DNA from: Dicyema japonicum
Taxonomy: Eukaryota; Dicyemida; Rhombozoa; Dicyemidae
Direction of reading: 5' to 3'
DNA: 64,000 nt
Assembly (NCBI GenBank): GCA_011109175.1
Contig: RDEW01000025.1
Location: 341,990 to 405,989 of the forward strand
Shown one piece after another: positions 26,115-36,053 of the stretch. Every line of letters begins with the position of its first letter. The stretch's first letter is position 1. The notes beneath the pieces are model-generated. The model was not told the DNA's origin. It ran no database searches and saw nothing but the letters and a program-made list of their open reading frames with translations. Made by a program: the position numbers and the translations under genes.

Positions 26115-26850
26115 ATGAAAATACCGCGAATTTTATCTTTCAATAAAATTCAAATACTGACTAAACTACGAGTCGCTTCTCTTTCCAACCCACGTGACAT
26201 AGAAGCTTCAGATGTGACCACAATGAACGAGATCTCCACATCTTAACTCTAATAAGGGACTTTCTTACCGCGGAAGAGGAAGACCTGCTTTCCAAGGAGT
26301 CCCACCGTCATCTAAAGAGGCTAAAGTACGAGGACGCTCACTGGGATGATGTAATTAGCATTTCTTCCAATTTCAGGCTATTGTAGGGTACAGAGAAGTC
26401 CAAAGGAGTGACTGGTCCCCAACCTTTCTTGCCATAATAACACGTGCGCGGGAAGCCGGATTTTCGGAGGGGATTGATGATGTCATGCCGTTTGTCCATG
26501 CCCTTGATCTGAGTGAGGACGGCTACATCAAAGCCCACGTGGACAGCACACGTGTATAGTACTGATGTGAACTTAGTTTTGTGGGAGTACCATTTCTGGC
26601 CTTTCTCTACTGTCCCCCAGCGTTATGAAGTTTGTAAGTACTCAGAACCCCGCAAAGTTTGCCCACGTGCTCTTAACGAGGAGATCCCTGTATGCTATGA
26701 CGTTAGGGGGTTAATTTACGCTTTAGTGGAACCTCACGTTACGAATACACACATGAAATTTTGCCAAACGATTTGTCGTTCTTTCGAGGTTCCCCCGTCG
26801 TAAAAACTCGTCGGATTTCTTTGATGTCTCGGAATTCCTGTAAAAATTGA
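26115..26850 (+). CDS. ALKBH7: mitochondrial Fe(II)/2-oxoglutarate dioxygenase ALKBH7
   Basis: AlkB-family oxygenase of the mitochondrial matrix, linked in vertebrates to programmed necrosis and fatty-acid metabolism. Five exons (26115-26193, 26232-26350, 26377-26553, 26577-26701, 26727-26850) with introns of 38, 26, 23 and 25 nt give 207 residues; human ALKBH7 is 221. Visible in order: a basic N-terminus MKIPRILSFNKIQILTKLRV consistent with mitochondrial import, DFLTAEEEDLLSKE, the iron ligands in GYIKAHVDSTRFCGSTISGL (H-x-D), SLLSPSVMKF, the distal iron His in SRYEYTHEIL, and the 2-oxoglutarate-binding Arg in TRRISLMSR. Exon 1 and its 38-nt intron are the least certain part; they were chosen because they restore the frame and supply a Met. 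Five CACGTG copies lie in this gene, two of them overlapping splice donors. Confidence 0.92.
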
Positions 26851-27059
26851 TTTTTCGTGTTTTCTGCAAATAAATATATTAACTTTGGATTACCTCATAT
26901 TCCATAAGTGGACAGAAACTACGTGATTTAGGTCATCAACCCACGTGGGAGTTCAGATAGCCTACTTTCAGTTATCGTATTAAAATCCTCTTTTTTGATT
27001 AGCGTTTTTGAATATTAATCATGTGCTTCAATAATGACACATAATTGAGGACATTAGGA

Positions 27060-27620
27060 AACATGTTCACATGCTTTGCTTGAATTTTTCAAAATTGAAT
27101 GGTTTTGTGATATTGAAGGTTCCCCAGCATTTCCCTTTCAATAGCCTACGTTCAGAACCGGAAATGGCACCAATGACTAACTATGGTATGTTTATCCACC
27201 ATATTGATGAAAGACCTATTAACGGGGGGGATTTAAGATTTTTCCGGAATAAAAAAAATCTTTGTTACAAAGAGGGAATGAAGACCCGGTCTTTATTTTG
27301 ATAATGCCCGTATTCATCAATATACGGGTATTACAGAATTGATTGAAACATCAAACATCCGTGTTTTATATTTACCCTACTCATCATTTCTCAACCTTTT
27401 TGAGAATGTATTCAGCACGTGGAAAAATCATGTTTCCAGAGGAGGGTGAGAATGAGAAAAATTTATTGACTCTAAAAAATTCGAATGTATCACCCAAAAG
27501 GATTTTTCTGGGATTTTCAGGTGTCCACCATAATCAAAATTTTTGCATTCTCAACACCAGACTGAGTTTACGAGTAGGCAACATTCGGAAAGTTGTAGAG
27601 TGCAATTTCAGATTGGTGAA
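27060..27620 (+). mobile_element. decayed IS630/Tc1-like DDE transposase
   Basis: A frame at about 27300-27440 reads FFDNARIHQYTGITELIETS, then LPYSSFLNLFENVFSTWKNH. This is the second catalytic Asp (D-N-A-x-x-H) and the final Glu (N-x-F-E-N-V-F-S-x-W-K) of the DDE_3/IS630-Tc1 fold. Upstream and downstream parts lie in other frames (27071-27301 and 27343-27624), so it is frameshifted and dead. No clear TIRs were found. It ends where the ShKT cluster begins. Confidence 0.7.
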
Positions 27621-27623
27621 CTA

Positions 27624-27786
27624 ATGCTGCCTTTGTTTATTATTTTGTCAATTTTAAAGATTGAAAGTAAATTCTATTTCAAGTGTAGATTGTCAAGGAA
27701 CTGTAAAATACTGTGAAAATGTAAACTGTGAAGTTGAGTCGCGCCTTAGAAACTCTTTCTGTGAGAAGACGTGTAATTTATGCTAA
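27624..27786 (+). pseudogene. ShKT gene copy A (decayed, one domain)
   Basis: First member of the tandem cluster. It keeps the signal-peptide-like hydrophobic start and most of one ShKT cysteine framework. The frame is broken by a one-base loss just after the first cysteine codon and further small changes before the C-x3-C-x2-C end. It stops directly after the first domain, so the second domain is missing. Confidence 0.7.
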
Positions 27787-28176
27787 TTGGATCTATGAGT
27801 CCTACAGTGCTCGGATCTTCCTCAGGTGTCTCTCGTTATAGAATGATGCAAGCATGCTGCCATATGGTATAGGATGGTTAGGTTCTCTTGAAGAGTTTCA
27901 TCATCCTTTTCTCTTCGATCTTTTTAATCCGAGTTACGAGGAATTCATCATATGCCTCTAGAGATCGGTCCAATCTTATCTGAAGGAGATCTTTTGGTAG
28001 GCCTTCTCGACTTTTTATCGTCTTGTAGACCAACTACATATTTTTGGAATACACAAGTGGAACACGTGTGTATTCGTCAAAGTTTCAATCCCTGTTACCG
28101 CCATCGCTAATAAAACGTATATTCAATTAATCGATTCTGTGAATATAAATATGTGGTAACGCAGATTTGTGTACTA

Positions 28177-28346
28177 ATGTTGCCTCTGTTTTTATTTTGT
28201 CGATTTTAAAAATTGAAAGTAAATTTTATTTCAAGTGTAGATTGTCAAGATCTAGGATCTGTAAAGTACTGTGAAAATGTGGACTGTGAAGTTGAGTCGC
28301 GCTTAGAACTCTTTCTGTGAGAAGACGTGTAATTTATGTGCCAGTA
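28177..28346 (+). pseudogene. ShKT gene copy B (decayed, one domain)
   Basis: Close relative of copy A, 553 bp downstream, with the same frame break near the first cysteine plus an insertion and a deletion within the domain. The upstream block with ATCGATTCTGTGAATATAAA is conserved with the other copies. The second ShKT domain is absent. Confidence 0.7.
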
Positions 28347-29098
28347 AAACAACATTTAGGCAGAAGCTAAATTTCACTAATTCTGACATTTTCTAATATT
28401 ATTACAAATCAGCTAATAGATTTAATACTATCTCAGCTAAACAAACGTCTTAATCTGAAGTCATCACGGAAAAGAGAGGACAGTCGATTGTCTCATCGAA
28501 AATTACAACAGTGTCGTGAATCGGTGGGAGAATCTAAATACGTGTCTAAACTCCAGAGGGAGTTAATGTACTATTTTGTCCATAGATACGATAAATGCAA
28601 GTAGCTTTCGTACACGTGACCTTATCAATGCACCAATCAAGTAGCTTAATCACGTGGATTATCCACGTCAAAACGATTTGGTAGTACGTTAGGAAATGTT
28701 AAAGAGGGGATATAATTGTGATAATGGATCTATGAGTCCTACAGTAGCCTGGATCCTCTTAGGGGTCCCTTGTGATAGAATGATTCAAACATGCTGCCAA
28801 ATGGTATAGGGGTCCATGGTTAGGCTCCCTTGAAGAGTTTCATCATCCTTTTCTTCTCGATCTTTTTAATTGGAGTTACGAGGAATTAATCATATGCCTC
28901 AAGAGATCGGTCCAATCTCTTCTGAAGGGAGATCTTTGGTAGGCCTTCTGACTTCTTTATCGTCCGTTGTAGACCAACCACATATTTTTGGCATACACAC
29001 GTGGAACACGTCTTTTCGTCAGAGTTAATCCTGTTGCCGCCATCGCTAATAATCGATTCTGTGAATATAAAATGTCGGTACCGCAGATTTGTGTACTA

Positions 29099-29396
29099 AT
29101 GTTGCTTCTGTTTATTATTTTGTCGATTTTAAAAATTAAAAGTAAATTTTATTTCCGAGTGTAGACTGCGAAGATCAACAAAATGGAATGTATTGTGCAA
29201 ACGTGGACTGTGAAGTTGATTCGTTTATTAGAAACACTTACTGTAAAAAGACGTGTAATTTATGTGGGAGTAACTAATATTTAAATGTTTAAGAATGTGA
29301 AAACCTCATTACAAATTGTCCGGTAGTATCCGAATGTAATGATTTACTGAAGAATTTGTGTCCCAAAACCTGTGGGGTTTGTGAGGAAGATATTTA
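29099..29396 (+). pseudogene. ShKT gene copy C (two domains, frame broken)
   Basis: Contains both ShKT domains, the second ending in Cys-rich sequence at about 29370-29393, separated by a candidate micro-intron region (about 29268-29292). The same one-base difference after the signal peptide puts a stop in frame before the first domain. The rest of the domain 1 frame is well preserved, so loss may be recent, or the gene may use a start or splice I have not identified. Confidence 0.65.
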
Positions 29397-30154
29397 ATTT
29401 CACTAATTCTGACAGTTTTAACATTTTAAAAATCTAGCGTAGGATATCAATCTCAGTTTACAAGCATCGCTAATCTGACGTCATCACGGATAAGAGAAGA
29501 CAGTCAAGTGTTTGTCGAAAATTAGATCACGTGGGCTGGCAATGCTCTGGTAATCCGAGAATTAATATGAAACAATAAAAGCTCTCCAAATCAACGGGGT
29601 ATCCTTACGATTGACATGTGACAGTTCCACAAGTTGGGTTGAAGCAAAGATGGAATCTCCATAGGAGACCTTAATCCCGTCCTAGTGGTCAACCACCATA
29701 CATTCAAGAGTTCTCTCCAATACGCCCGATTGTAAGTCTTCGTAGCTTCTCAGATTAATAGCCTATTCATATAATTCTGGAAGCTAATGAGACAACATCA
29801 TCACAGATTATAAATAGCGAAATAATCTTTACTTTGTAGTTGCATCTCTGCGAGTGATTAGTCACATTAGCATAAATCAGCGTTGGTCATCACCAGAATG
29901 GTAATAAATGAGTATAAATGCAACTAATCGATTCTGTGCCAAGTATGTGGTAGGTCGAGTCACGACTAAGAAAGACTACAAATTTACCACACGTGGAATA
30001 ACAAGTTATCTGGCTCAGCTGTAATTGGCGGGGTAAATAAAAGTGCGGTTACAGTCCTGAAGAAGTTAAATGTGCTATCATCTCCATTGACAAGATTGAA
30101 CATACGGAGTGTTCGTGACCTCAACACTGTGTATTCTCACAAAATATATTATTA

Positions 30155-30290
30155 TAGTACAAGTGACACCAGGATCGAGTGTACCTACAGATTGTACTAT
30201 GACCTAAGTAAATCTATTTTTATAGTACAAATGACCTTACGATAGTGTACAACTACATTTTGTACAATGACCTTAAAATTGTATATTGTA
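30155..30290 (+). repeat. two-copy block of the 67-bp minisatellite
   Basis: Two divergent units of the AGTACAAGTGACACCAGG type lie upstream of ShKT copy D. The same two-unit arrangement recurs at about 30945-31090 upstream of copy E and is expanded upstream of copy F. The minisatellite is therefore part of the duplicated unit. Confidence 0.75.
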
Positions 30291-30373
30291 TGACCCTCGA
30301 TTAATTGTCTCTCTATTTTAATAAAAAATAATCGATTGTCGTGAATATAAATATGTCGGTAGTGCAGTATCTG

Positions 30374-30675
30374 ATGTGTGAACTAATGTTACCTTTGTTA
30401 TTTATTTTGTCGATTTTGAGGATTGAAAGTAAAATTTATTTCCACGTGTAGACTGTGAAGATCAAAAAAATGGAAAGTATTGTTCAAATGTGGACTGTGA
30501 TGTTGACTCGCTTATTGCAAACTATTTATGCAAGTAAACGTGTAATTTCTGTGGCCGTAACTAATATTTAAATATTTAAGAATGTTTAAACCACGATGCG
30601 AATTGTCAGAACATTAATTCTGAGTGTGATACCTTTTTGAAAGCGTTGTGTCCCAAAATGTGTGGCCGTTGCTAA
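30374..30675 (+). pseudogene. ShKT gene copy D (two domains, broken)
   Basis: Very similar to copies E and F. It carries the early frame break and a second lesion, an in-frame stop replacing a residue just before the C-x3-C-x2-C end of domain 1. Promoter block, micro-intron region and domain 2 are all present. Confidence 0.75.
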
Positions 30676-31180
30676 AAATAAATTTAACTAATTCTAACAT
30701 TTTCTCATATTACTAAAAACTAGTGAGGGTTATCTATTCCAGCTCTACAAGCATCGTCAATCTGAAATTCTATGGTAGGAAATTACACCAATTTACCAAA
30801 CGTGGACTAACACGTTATCTCCCAACTAGATTTGGCGGGAAAATAAAAGAGCGGTTAAAGTCCTGAAAAGTTAAATGTGCTATGATCACCATTGACAAGA
30901 TTGAACATTCGAAGTGTTCGTGACCTCATCACTGTGTATACTCACAAAATCTATTTTTATAGTACAAGTAACATCAGGATTGAGTGTATTTATAGTTTGT
31001 ACAATGACACTGTGTAAATCTATATTTATAGTACAAGTGACACCAGAATTGAGTGTTCCTACAGTTTGTACAATTACCTTAGGATTGTATATTGTATGAC
31101 CCTCGATTAATTGTATCTTTATTTTAATAAAAAAATAATCGATTGTCGTGAATTTAAATATGTCGGTAGTGCAGTATCTG

Positions 31181-31480
31181 ATGTGTGAACTAATGTTTCC
31201 TTTATTTATTATTTTATCGATTTTGAGGATTGAAAGTAAAATTTATTTCAACGATAGACTGTGAAGATCACAAAAATGGAAAATATTGTTCAAATGTGGA
31301 CTGTGGAGTTGACTCGCTTATTGCAAACAATTTATGCAAAAGACGTGTAATTTCTGTGGCCGTAACTAATATTTAAATATTTAAGAATGTTTAAACCACG
31401 ATGCGAATTGTCAGAACATTAATTCTGAGTGTGATACCTTTTTGAATGCGTTGTGTCCCAAAATGTGTGGCCGTTGCTAA
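31181..31480 (+). pseudogene. ShKT gene copy E (two domains, broken)
   Basis: Lies 807 bp after copy D and is its closest relative. It has changes that destroy the first cysteine region and a small deletion in the C-terminal part of domain 1. Its TATA-like element reads AATTTAAATA instead of AATATAAATA. Domain 2 is intact. Confidence 0.75.
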
Positions 31481-31754
31481 AAATAAATTTAACTAATTCT
31501 AACATTTTCTCATATTACTAAAAACTAGTGAAGGTTATCTATTCCAGCTCTACAAGCATCGTCAATCTGAAGTTCTATGGTAGGAAATTACACCAATTTA
31601 CCACACGTGGACTAACACGTTATCTCCCCAACTAGATTTGGCGGGAAAATAAAAGTGCGGTTAAAGTCCTGAAAAAGTTAAATGTGCTATCATCTCCATT
31701 GACAAGATTGAACATTCGAAGTGTTCGTGACCTCATCACTGTGTATACTCACAA

Positions 31755-32360
31755 AATCTATTTTTATAGTACAAGTGACACCAGGATTGAGTGTACCTAC
31801 AGTTTGTACAATGACCTTAGTAAATCTATTTTTATAGTACAAGTGACACCAGGATTGAGTGTACCTACAGTTTGTACAATGACCTTAGTAAATCTATTTT
31901 ATAGTACAAGTGACACCAGGATTGAGTGTACCTACAGTTTGTACAATGACCTTAGTAAATCTATTTTATAGTGCAAGTGACACCAGGATTGAGTGTACCT
32001 ACAGTTTGTACAATGACCTTAGTAAGTCTATTTTTATAGTACAGTGACCCCAGGATAGTGTATAGCTACAGTTTGTACAATAACCTTAGTAAATCTATTA
32101 TTATAGTACAAGTGACACCAGGATAGTGTATAGCTACAGTTTGTACAATGACCTTAGTAAATCTATTATTATAGTACAAGTGACACCAGGATTGAGTGTA
32201 CCTACAGTTTGTACAATGACCTTAGTAAGTCTATTTTTATAGTACAGTGACACCAGGATTGTGTGTACCTACAGTTTGTACAATGACCTTATAAATCTAT
32301 TTTTTATAGTAGAAGTGACCTTAGGATAGTGTACACCTACAGTTTGTATAATGACTTTAG
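31755..32360 (+). repeat. 67-bp minisatellite, nine units
   Basis: Units begin at about 31755, 31823, 31891, 31958, 32025, 32092, 32160, 32228 and 32294 with periods of 66-68 bp. Each contains AATCTATTTTTATAGTACAA, a CACCAGGATTGAGTGTACC segment and CAGTTTGTACAATGACCTTA, so GTAC recurs three times per unit. Neighbouring units are almost identical, which suggests recent expansion. Open frames through it are a by-product of the repeat. Confidence 0.9.
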
Positions 32361-32404
32361 AATTGTATATTGTATGACTATCGATTAATTGTCTCTTTAT
32401 TTTA

Positions 32405-32458
32405 ATAAAAAAATAATCGATTCTCGTGAATATAAATATGTCGGTAGTGCAGATATCT
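32405..32458 (+). promoter_or_regulatory. conserved putative core promoter of ShKT copy F
   Basis: A block containing AATAATCGATTCTCGTGAAT followed by TATAAATATG (32431-32440) and GTCGGTAGTGCAG is conserved before copies B, C, D, E and F. The TATA-like element lies about 29 bp before the first ATG, so the 5' UTR would be very short. Inferred from position and conservation only. Confidence 0.55.
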
Positions 32459-32459
32459 G

Positions 32460-32762
32460 ATGTGTGAACTAATGTTACCTTTGTTATTTATTTTTTCGAT
32501 TTTGAGGATTGAAAGTAAATTTTATTTCCAATGCGTAGACTGTGAAGATGAAAAAAATGGACAATATTGTTCAAATGTGGACTGTGGAATTGACTCGTTT
32601 ATTGCAAACTATTTATGCAGGAAGACGTGTAATTTCTGTGGCCGTAACAAATATTTAAATATTTAAGAATGCTTAAACCACGATGCGAATTGTGAGAACA
32701 TTATTTCTGAGTGTGATTCCTATTTGAATAAGTTGTGTCCCAAAAAGTGTGGCCGTTGCTAA
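32460..32762 (+). CDS. secreted two-domain ShKT cysteine-rich protein (copy F, intact)
   Basis: The only copy in the cluster with an uninterrupted frame. The N-terminal residues are hydrophobic (signal peptide; the start may be Met1 at 32460 or the second Met at 32472). Domain 1 follows with six cysteines ending C-x3-C-x2-C. A 24-nt intron (32644-32667) joins domain 2, which again ends C-x3-C-x2-C with TAA at 32760. ShKT domains occur in secreted animal proteins, including extracellular proteases, mucus or immune proteins and potassium-channel blockers. The channel-blocking Lys-Tyr dyad cannot be assigned here, so toxin activity is not implied. It could equally be a structural, antimicrobial or host-interaction peptide. 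Confidence 0.8.
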
Positions 32763-32769
32763 AAAAATA

Positions 32770-33390
32770 AATTTTACTAATTCTAACATTTTCTAATATT
32801 ATTAAACACTAGTGAGAGGTTATCTATTCCAGCTCTACAAGCATCGTCAATCTGAAGTTCTACGGTAGGAAAATCCACCAATTTACCACACGTGGACTAA
32901 CACGTTATCTCGCCCAGCTTTCTATCCCCTGCGGTGGACTTTATGTCATTCACTACCTCTTTTGGAGAGAACACTTAGTAGTGGTCCCCGAGTTAGAAAA
33001 GATCGGGGTGTCGATAATTTAAAATAAAGGGTAAATGATTTTTCGAATCAAATCGAGTTCGGGACCATAGTTAAAGAGGTCGACATTTAACTTTACAAAA
33101 TTAAGTATACTGAGGTCAAATCATGGTTCGAGACTGGTCCTCGATTAAAGAGGTCGAAACATGATAGTTCTAGGCTGTTTTCATCACAGGTAGACCACGT
33201 GAAAACCAAAGCTACATAAAAAATTAGACATTGGACTTTTTACCGTGCCATTCTGCCTCCTCGATTCCAATATGAAGGTCACTTCCGGATCACGTAGAGT
33301 GATCTCTAAGAGCGTCCGCTTGTGTGTAACATTTAAGTGAGCCAAATTTTATTTTTTATGTAACCCCAAAAGCACCAGAAAAGATAGGTC
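32770..33390. other. gene-free spacer
   Basis: Contains a short imperfect duplication with TTAAAGAGGTCGA at about 33072 and 33153. No gene is seen. Confidence 0.5.
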
Positions 33391-33394
33391 AAAA

Positions 33395-33604
33395 CTAACT
33401 AATTAGGTGATCCCAGTTCCTTGCAGAAACGTAGAAACCCTGGCCATTTTTTAACGTTGCCTCATCAGAAACGAGGTCGCCAATGGGGATGTCCGTGTGG
33501 TGCATAATTCTACGCCTGAGGGAGTTCAAACGGTCCACTCTCGAAGGGGGAATCGCAAACCTCCAGGCGGAGTGAGCCAAATTCAACCAGATGGAAGATG
33601 TCAA
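33395..33604 (-). mobile_element. non-LTR retrotransposon 3'-end fragment
   Basis: Minus-strand frame ending ARNWDHLIS, with GDLVSDEATLKNGQGFYV before it. The ending GGAACTGGGATCACCTAA is shared with the RT tail at 13340-13356. Another related tail lies at 63237-63330 (minus). Only the last 70 codons remain. Confidence 0.6.
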
Positions 33605-33952
33605 CTAGATAAATTTGAAAGTTTCACCCATATCTGCACACCGTGAGGAACTTGGTACCCCATAAATGAAGTCGAAGGCTATTTAGATATTTCCTAAAGG
33701 CTGAGACTGTCAGGAACAAGGCAGGATGTTCCTCAAATAAAATGTGATCCTGCCAACTCTGGGAAGTTGATTTGAGTAATAGTTCGAGAGTAGACCCCCC
33801 ATGAGGTTCGTGTGAGTCCCTGTAAACAATCTGGTTCCGTTGTGAAGTATCACCAATAACGGCAAGCCGGGAAGCACCATAAATGCGTAGAATTTCAGAA
33901 GGAATGGACGTCAGAAATTTACAGAATTTAAAAAAAGTTTATTAAACAAAAA

Positions 33953-34310
33953 TTATTTGTATTTTCTGTGCGATTTTGAGTGCCGGTGCTTCTCCTTTCG
34001 TTTCTTCTCTCTAGAAAATTCCTGATGAAGCAAACTTTTTTAGTTTTTTCCTGATGGCGTCATCGGTGGCAATTTTTCTTAACTCGCCTGGGAGATTATA
34101 TATTTATTTACTCATTCTATCTGGCGGTAAGTATGATAGGAAGTCCTCTGAACCAGAACTCGTGCTGTCGATAATGTCGACTTTGGTTTTATTAATATTA
34201 ATGTAATTCGACAATTGGTATGAAAAATGGCCAGAATATCCACATTTACTGCATAATTCGTTTCCGCCAAACGGGTTTACTAAAATTAAAAAATATGGCT
34301 CACATGACAT
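33953..34310 (-). CDS. SREK1IP1: SREK1-interacting protein 1-like zinc-knuckle protein
   Basis: Small nuclear protein that in vertebrates binds the splicing regulator SREK1. Four exons (34310-34304, 34279-34112, 34087-34036, 34010-33953) with introns of 24, 24 and 25 nt give 94 residues. MSLNPFGG is followed by the knuckle CSKCGYSGHFSY, an SSTSS-like acidic stretch (STSSGSEDF) and a Lys/His/Arg-rich tail KRKEKHRHSKSHRKYK. This order matches SREK1IP1. The fourth zinc ligand, Cys in the vertebrate CxxCxxxGHxxxxC, appears to be Leu here; a +1 shift would give Cys, so an indel or a lost ligand is possible. It is shorter than the human protein (155 residues). Confidence 0.82.
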
Positions 34311-34611
34311 TAAATGCAGCAATAATAATTCAAATTTTTTATTTTAAAAATAATTAACATAATATCTAATAATTTTTATTTAAGTCAACGATTTTACTTC
34401 TAGAGTCGTAAAAAAGTACCAAGCATAGAATTAGAGTTTCTCTTAATCCTATATTCCTTATTCTAGATTAGCCACTGTTTCACCCTTACATCTTCCTATC
34501 ACGTTCTTGGGTAACAAATTTAAGGTCAAGATTTAATTATGATCGACTATCATAAGAACTAACATAATGCCGAATATTCCTTTTTTAAATCTCTGTATAA
34601 AGCCGATAGTC

Positions 34612-34655
34612 CGATCAAAATGAGATACAGTTCGATCAAAATGAGATACACTGTG
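34612..34655 (+). repeat. two GATCAAAATGAGATAC motifs
   Basis: Two near-perfect direct copies 21 bp apart of the motif also clustered at 2.96, 15.1 and 24.56 kb. Confidence 0.75.
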
Positions 34656-34846
34656 TTTTGTTTAATTCTGATATGAATTCTGTACAGTGGATGTAAGTAG
34701 ACACGTGCGTCAAGTAATAAAATATTTAGGCATATTAATTACTGATGTTTTGAAATGTGACACGTGTTCGAAATTATGAGCCCATTGTTTGTCTGATTGA
34801 TTTTTAGCGGCTTTGAATATATAAGCCACAAGAATATTCAAAATCG

Positions 34847-35149
34847 ATGAGAATCACTATTTTACTCATATTTTCGTTGTGTCTACAAAAATGTCAAGAT
34901 TTTGAGTCCTACTGCAAAATTGAGGCCAAAAGGGGGAAGTGTTCATATTTCGACGTTATCGGGAGAAAAATGCGGGAGATTTGCAAGGAATCATGTGGAA
35001 TGTGTCGAACCAGTAAGATGGTGAAACCTTGCGTGGATCTGTCAACTTTTTGCAAAGAAATTAAAAATGAGTGCAAGTTTGATGGTTTTCAGGAGTTTAT
35101 TAACAAAAATTGTCGGAAAACCTGCAAATTGTGTGAAATGTCGTCTTAA
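34847..35149 (+). CDS. secreted two-domain ShKT protein (diverged member G)
   Basis: A single uninterrupted 100-residue frame. A signal peptide covers residues 1 to about 15. Two complete ShKT cysteine frameworks follow (Cys16-23-32-46-50-53 and Cys62-69-76-89-93-96), each ending C-x3-C-x2-C. It shares architecture with copy F of the cluster 2 kb upstream but little sequence and has no micro-intron, so it is an older paralog. TATATAA (34818) lies about 29 bp upstream of the ATG, the same spacing as in copy F. The protein is rich in Lys and Arg. Function unknown; extracellular. Confidence 0.82.
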   Translation: MRITILLIFSLCLQKCQDFESYCKIEAKRGKCSYFDVIGRKMREICKESCGMCRTSKMVKPCVDLSTFCKEIKNECKFDGFQEFINKNCRKTCKLCEMSS

Positions 35150-35231
35150 TTATTGGCAGATGTTTTTAATTATGCAAAAATTAGCGTATTTATATTTAAT
35201 GTAATTTATTGACACAATACTGGTTACTGTC

Positions 35232-35410
35232 GGCACTATGGAGTAGACCAGGTAGCGTAGTGCCTGGTGTTGTCCCCCGTGTCACATTGAGCTGTGGGTT
35301 CGATCCCAAGGATTGCCTCTCAGCTCTTTGTCAGCCTAAGAGACGTAATTGGATCCACCTAACTTAGAAGACACCAATGCTTGGCTGACAAAGATCTTCC
35401 TCTTGCTTGC
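35232..35410 (+). repeat. tRNA-headed SINE with R2 body
   Basis: The head has an A-box-like GGTAGCGTAGTGCCTGG (about 35251) and a B-box GGGTTCGATCCC (about 35296), the internal pol III promoter spacing of a tRNA-derived SINE. The body (ATTGGATCCACCTAACTTAG then AATGCTTGGCTGACAAAGAT) is shared with headless copies at about 1255-1320, 15400-15485, 38042-38110 (minus), 46690-46775 and 58370-58445. Confidence 0.7.
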
Positions 35411-36053
35411 TCTAGTAGAGAGGTTACCATAATAGCGGATACTAGTAAAGGATACGTTTATTCAAGGGGGAAAATAAATAAACACCGTTTTTTCCCGTCA
35501 AATAATACTCGATGCTGGGGGAGGATATGTCCCTCAGACTGGGGGAGACTGGATAAACAGCGTCTTTCCCATCCCATCAAATAATTCTCGATGCTGGGGG
35601 AGGATACGTCCCGCTCAGACTGGGAGAGACTGGATAAACAGCGTCTTTCCGTCAACTGGAAGGAGACTCAGACTTGGGGAAACTGGATAAACAGCATCTT
35701 TTCCTAGTAAATTTTGAGGATCACGTGAGTAATATGAACTGATGATTCACAACCACCATGAGTGCAGCATTTTTGCAAATGTGGGAAAGACTCCAAATCT
35801 ACCAGTGCTCTGAAAAATGAGGACTTTAGATGTCCAGTGTTCTGAAAAATGAAGGAGTTTAGTGTGGCTCAAGTATACGGTTCTGATCTTAAGAATTCTC
35901 ACTGCAGCAGTGATTTCACCTTCAGAGAAAAGAAGATACTAGAAAATATGTCTAACGATTCAGGACATCCGTGATTCAGTGCTTCTAAAAGTTTAGATAA
36001 ATTTTGTAAAATTAAAAATAATAGATATTAAAAAATATTTCTGCCACGACTAT
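35411..36053. other. gene-free stretch with short tandem duplication
   Basis: 35500-35700 contains three imperfect direct copies of a unit with CAGACTGGGGGAGACTGGAT and AAACAGCGTCTTTCC. No gene is seen. Confidence 0.6.

Noticed and set aside
31684-31971. 95-residue repeat protein frame
   Set aside because: It is a translation of the 67-bp minisatellite; units of 67-68 bp shift frame between copies.
27624-35149. Calling the ShKT proteins potassium-channel toxins
   Set aside because: The fold is shared by many non-toxin secreted proteins and the functional dyad cannot be assigned from the sequence.
35232-35335. Functional tRNA gene
   Set aside because: A and B boxes are present but the cloverleaf arms do not pair and the segment continues into a dispersed repeat body, so it is a SINE head.
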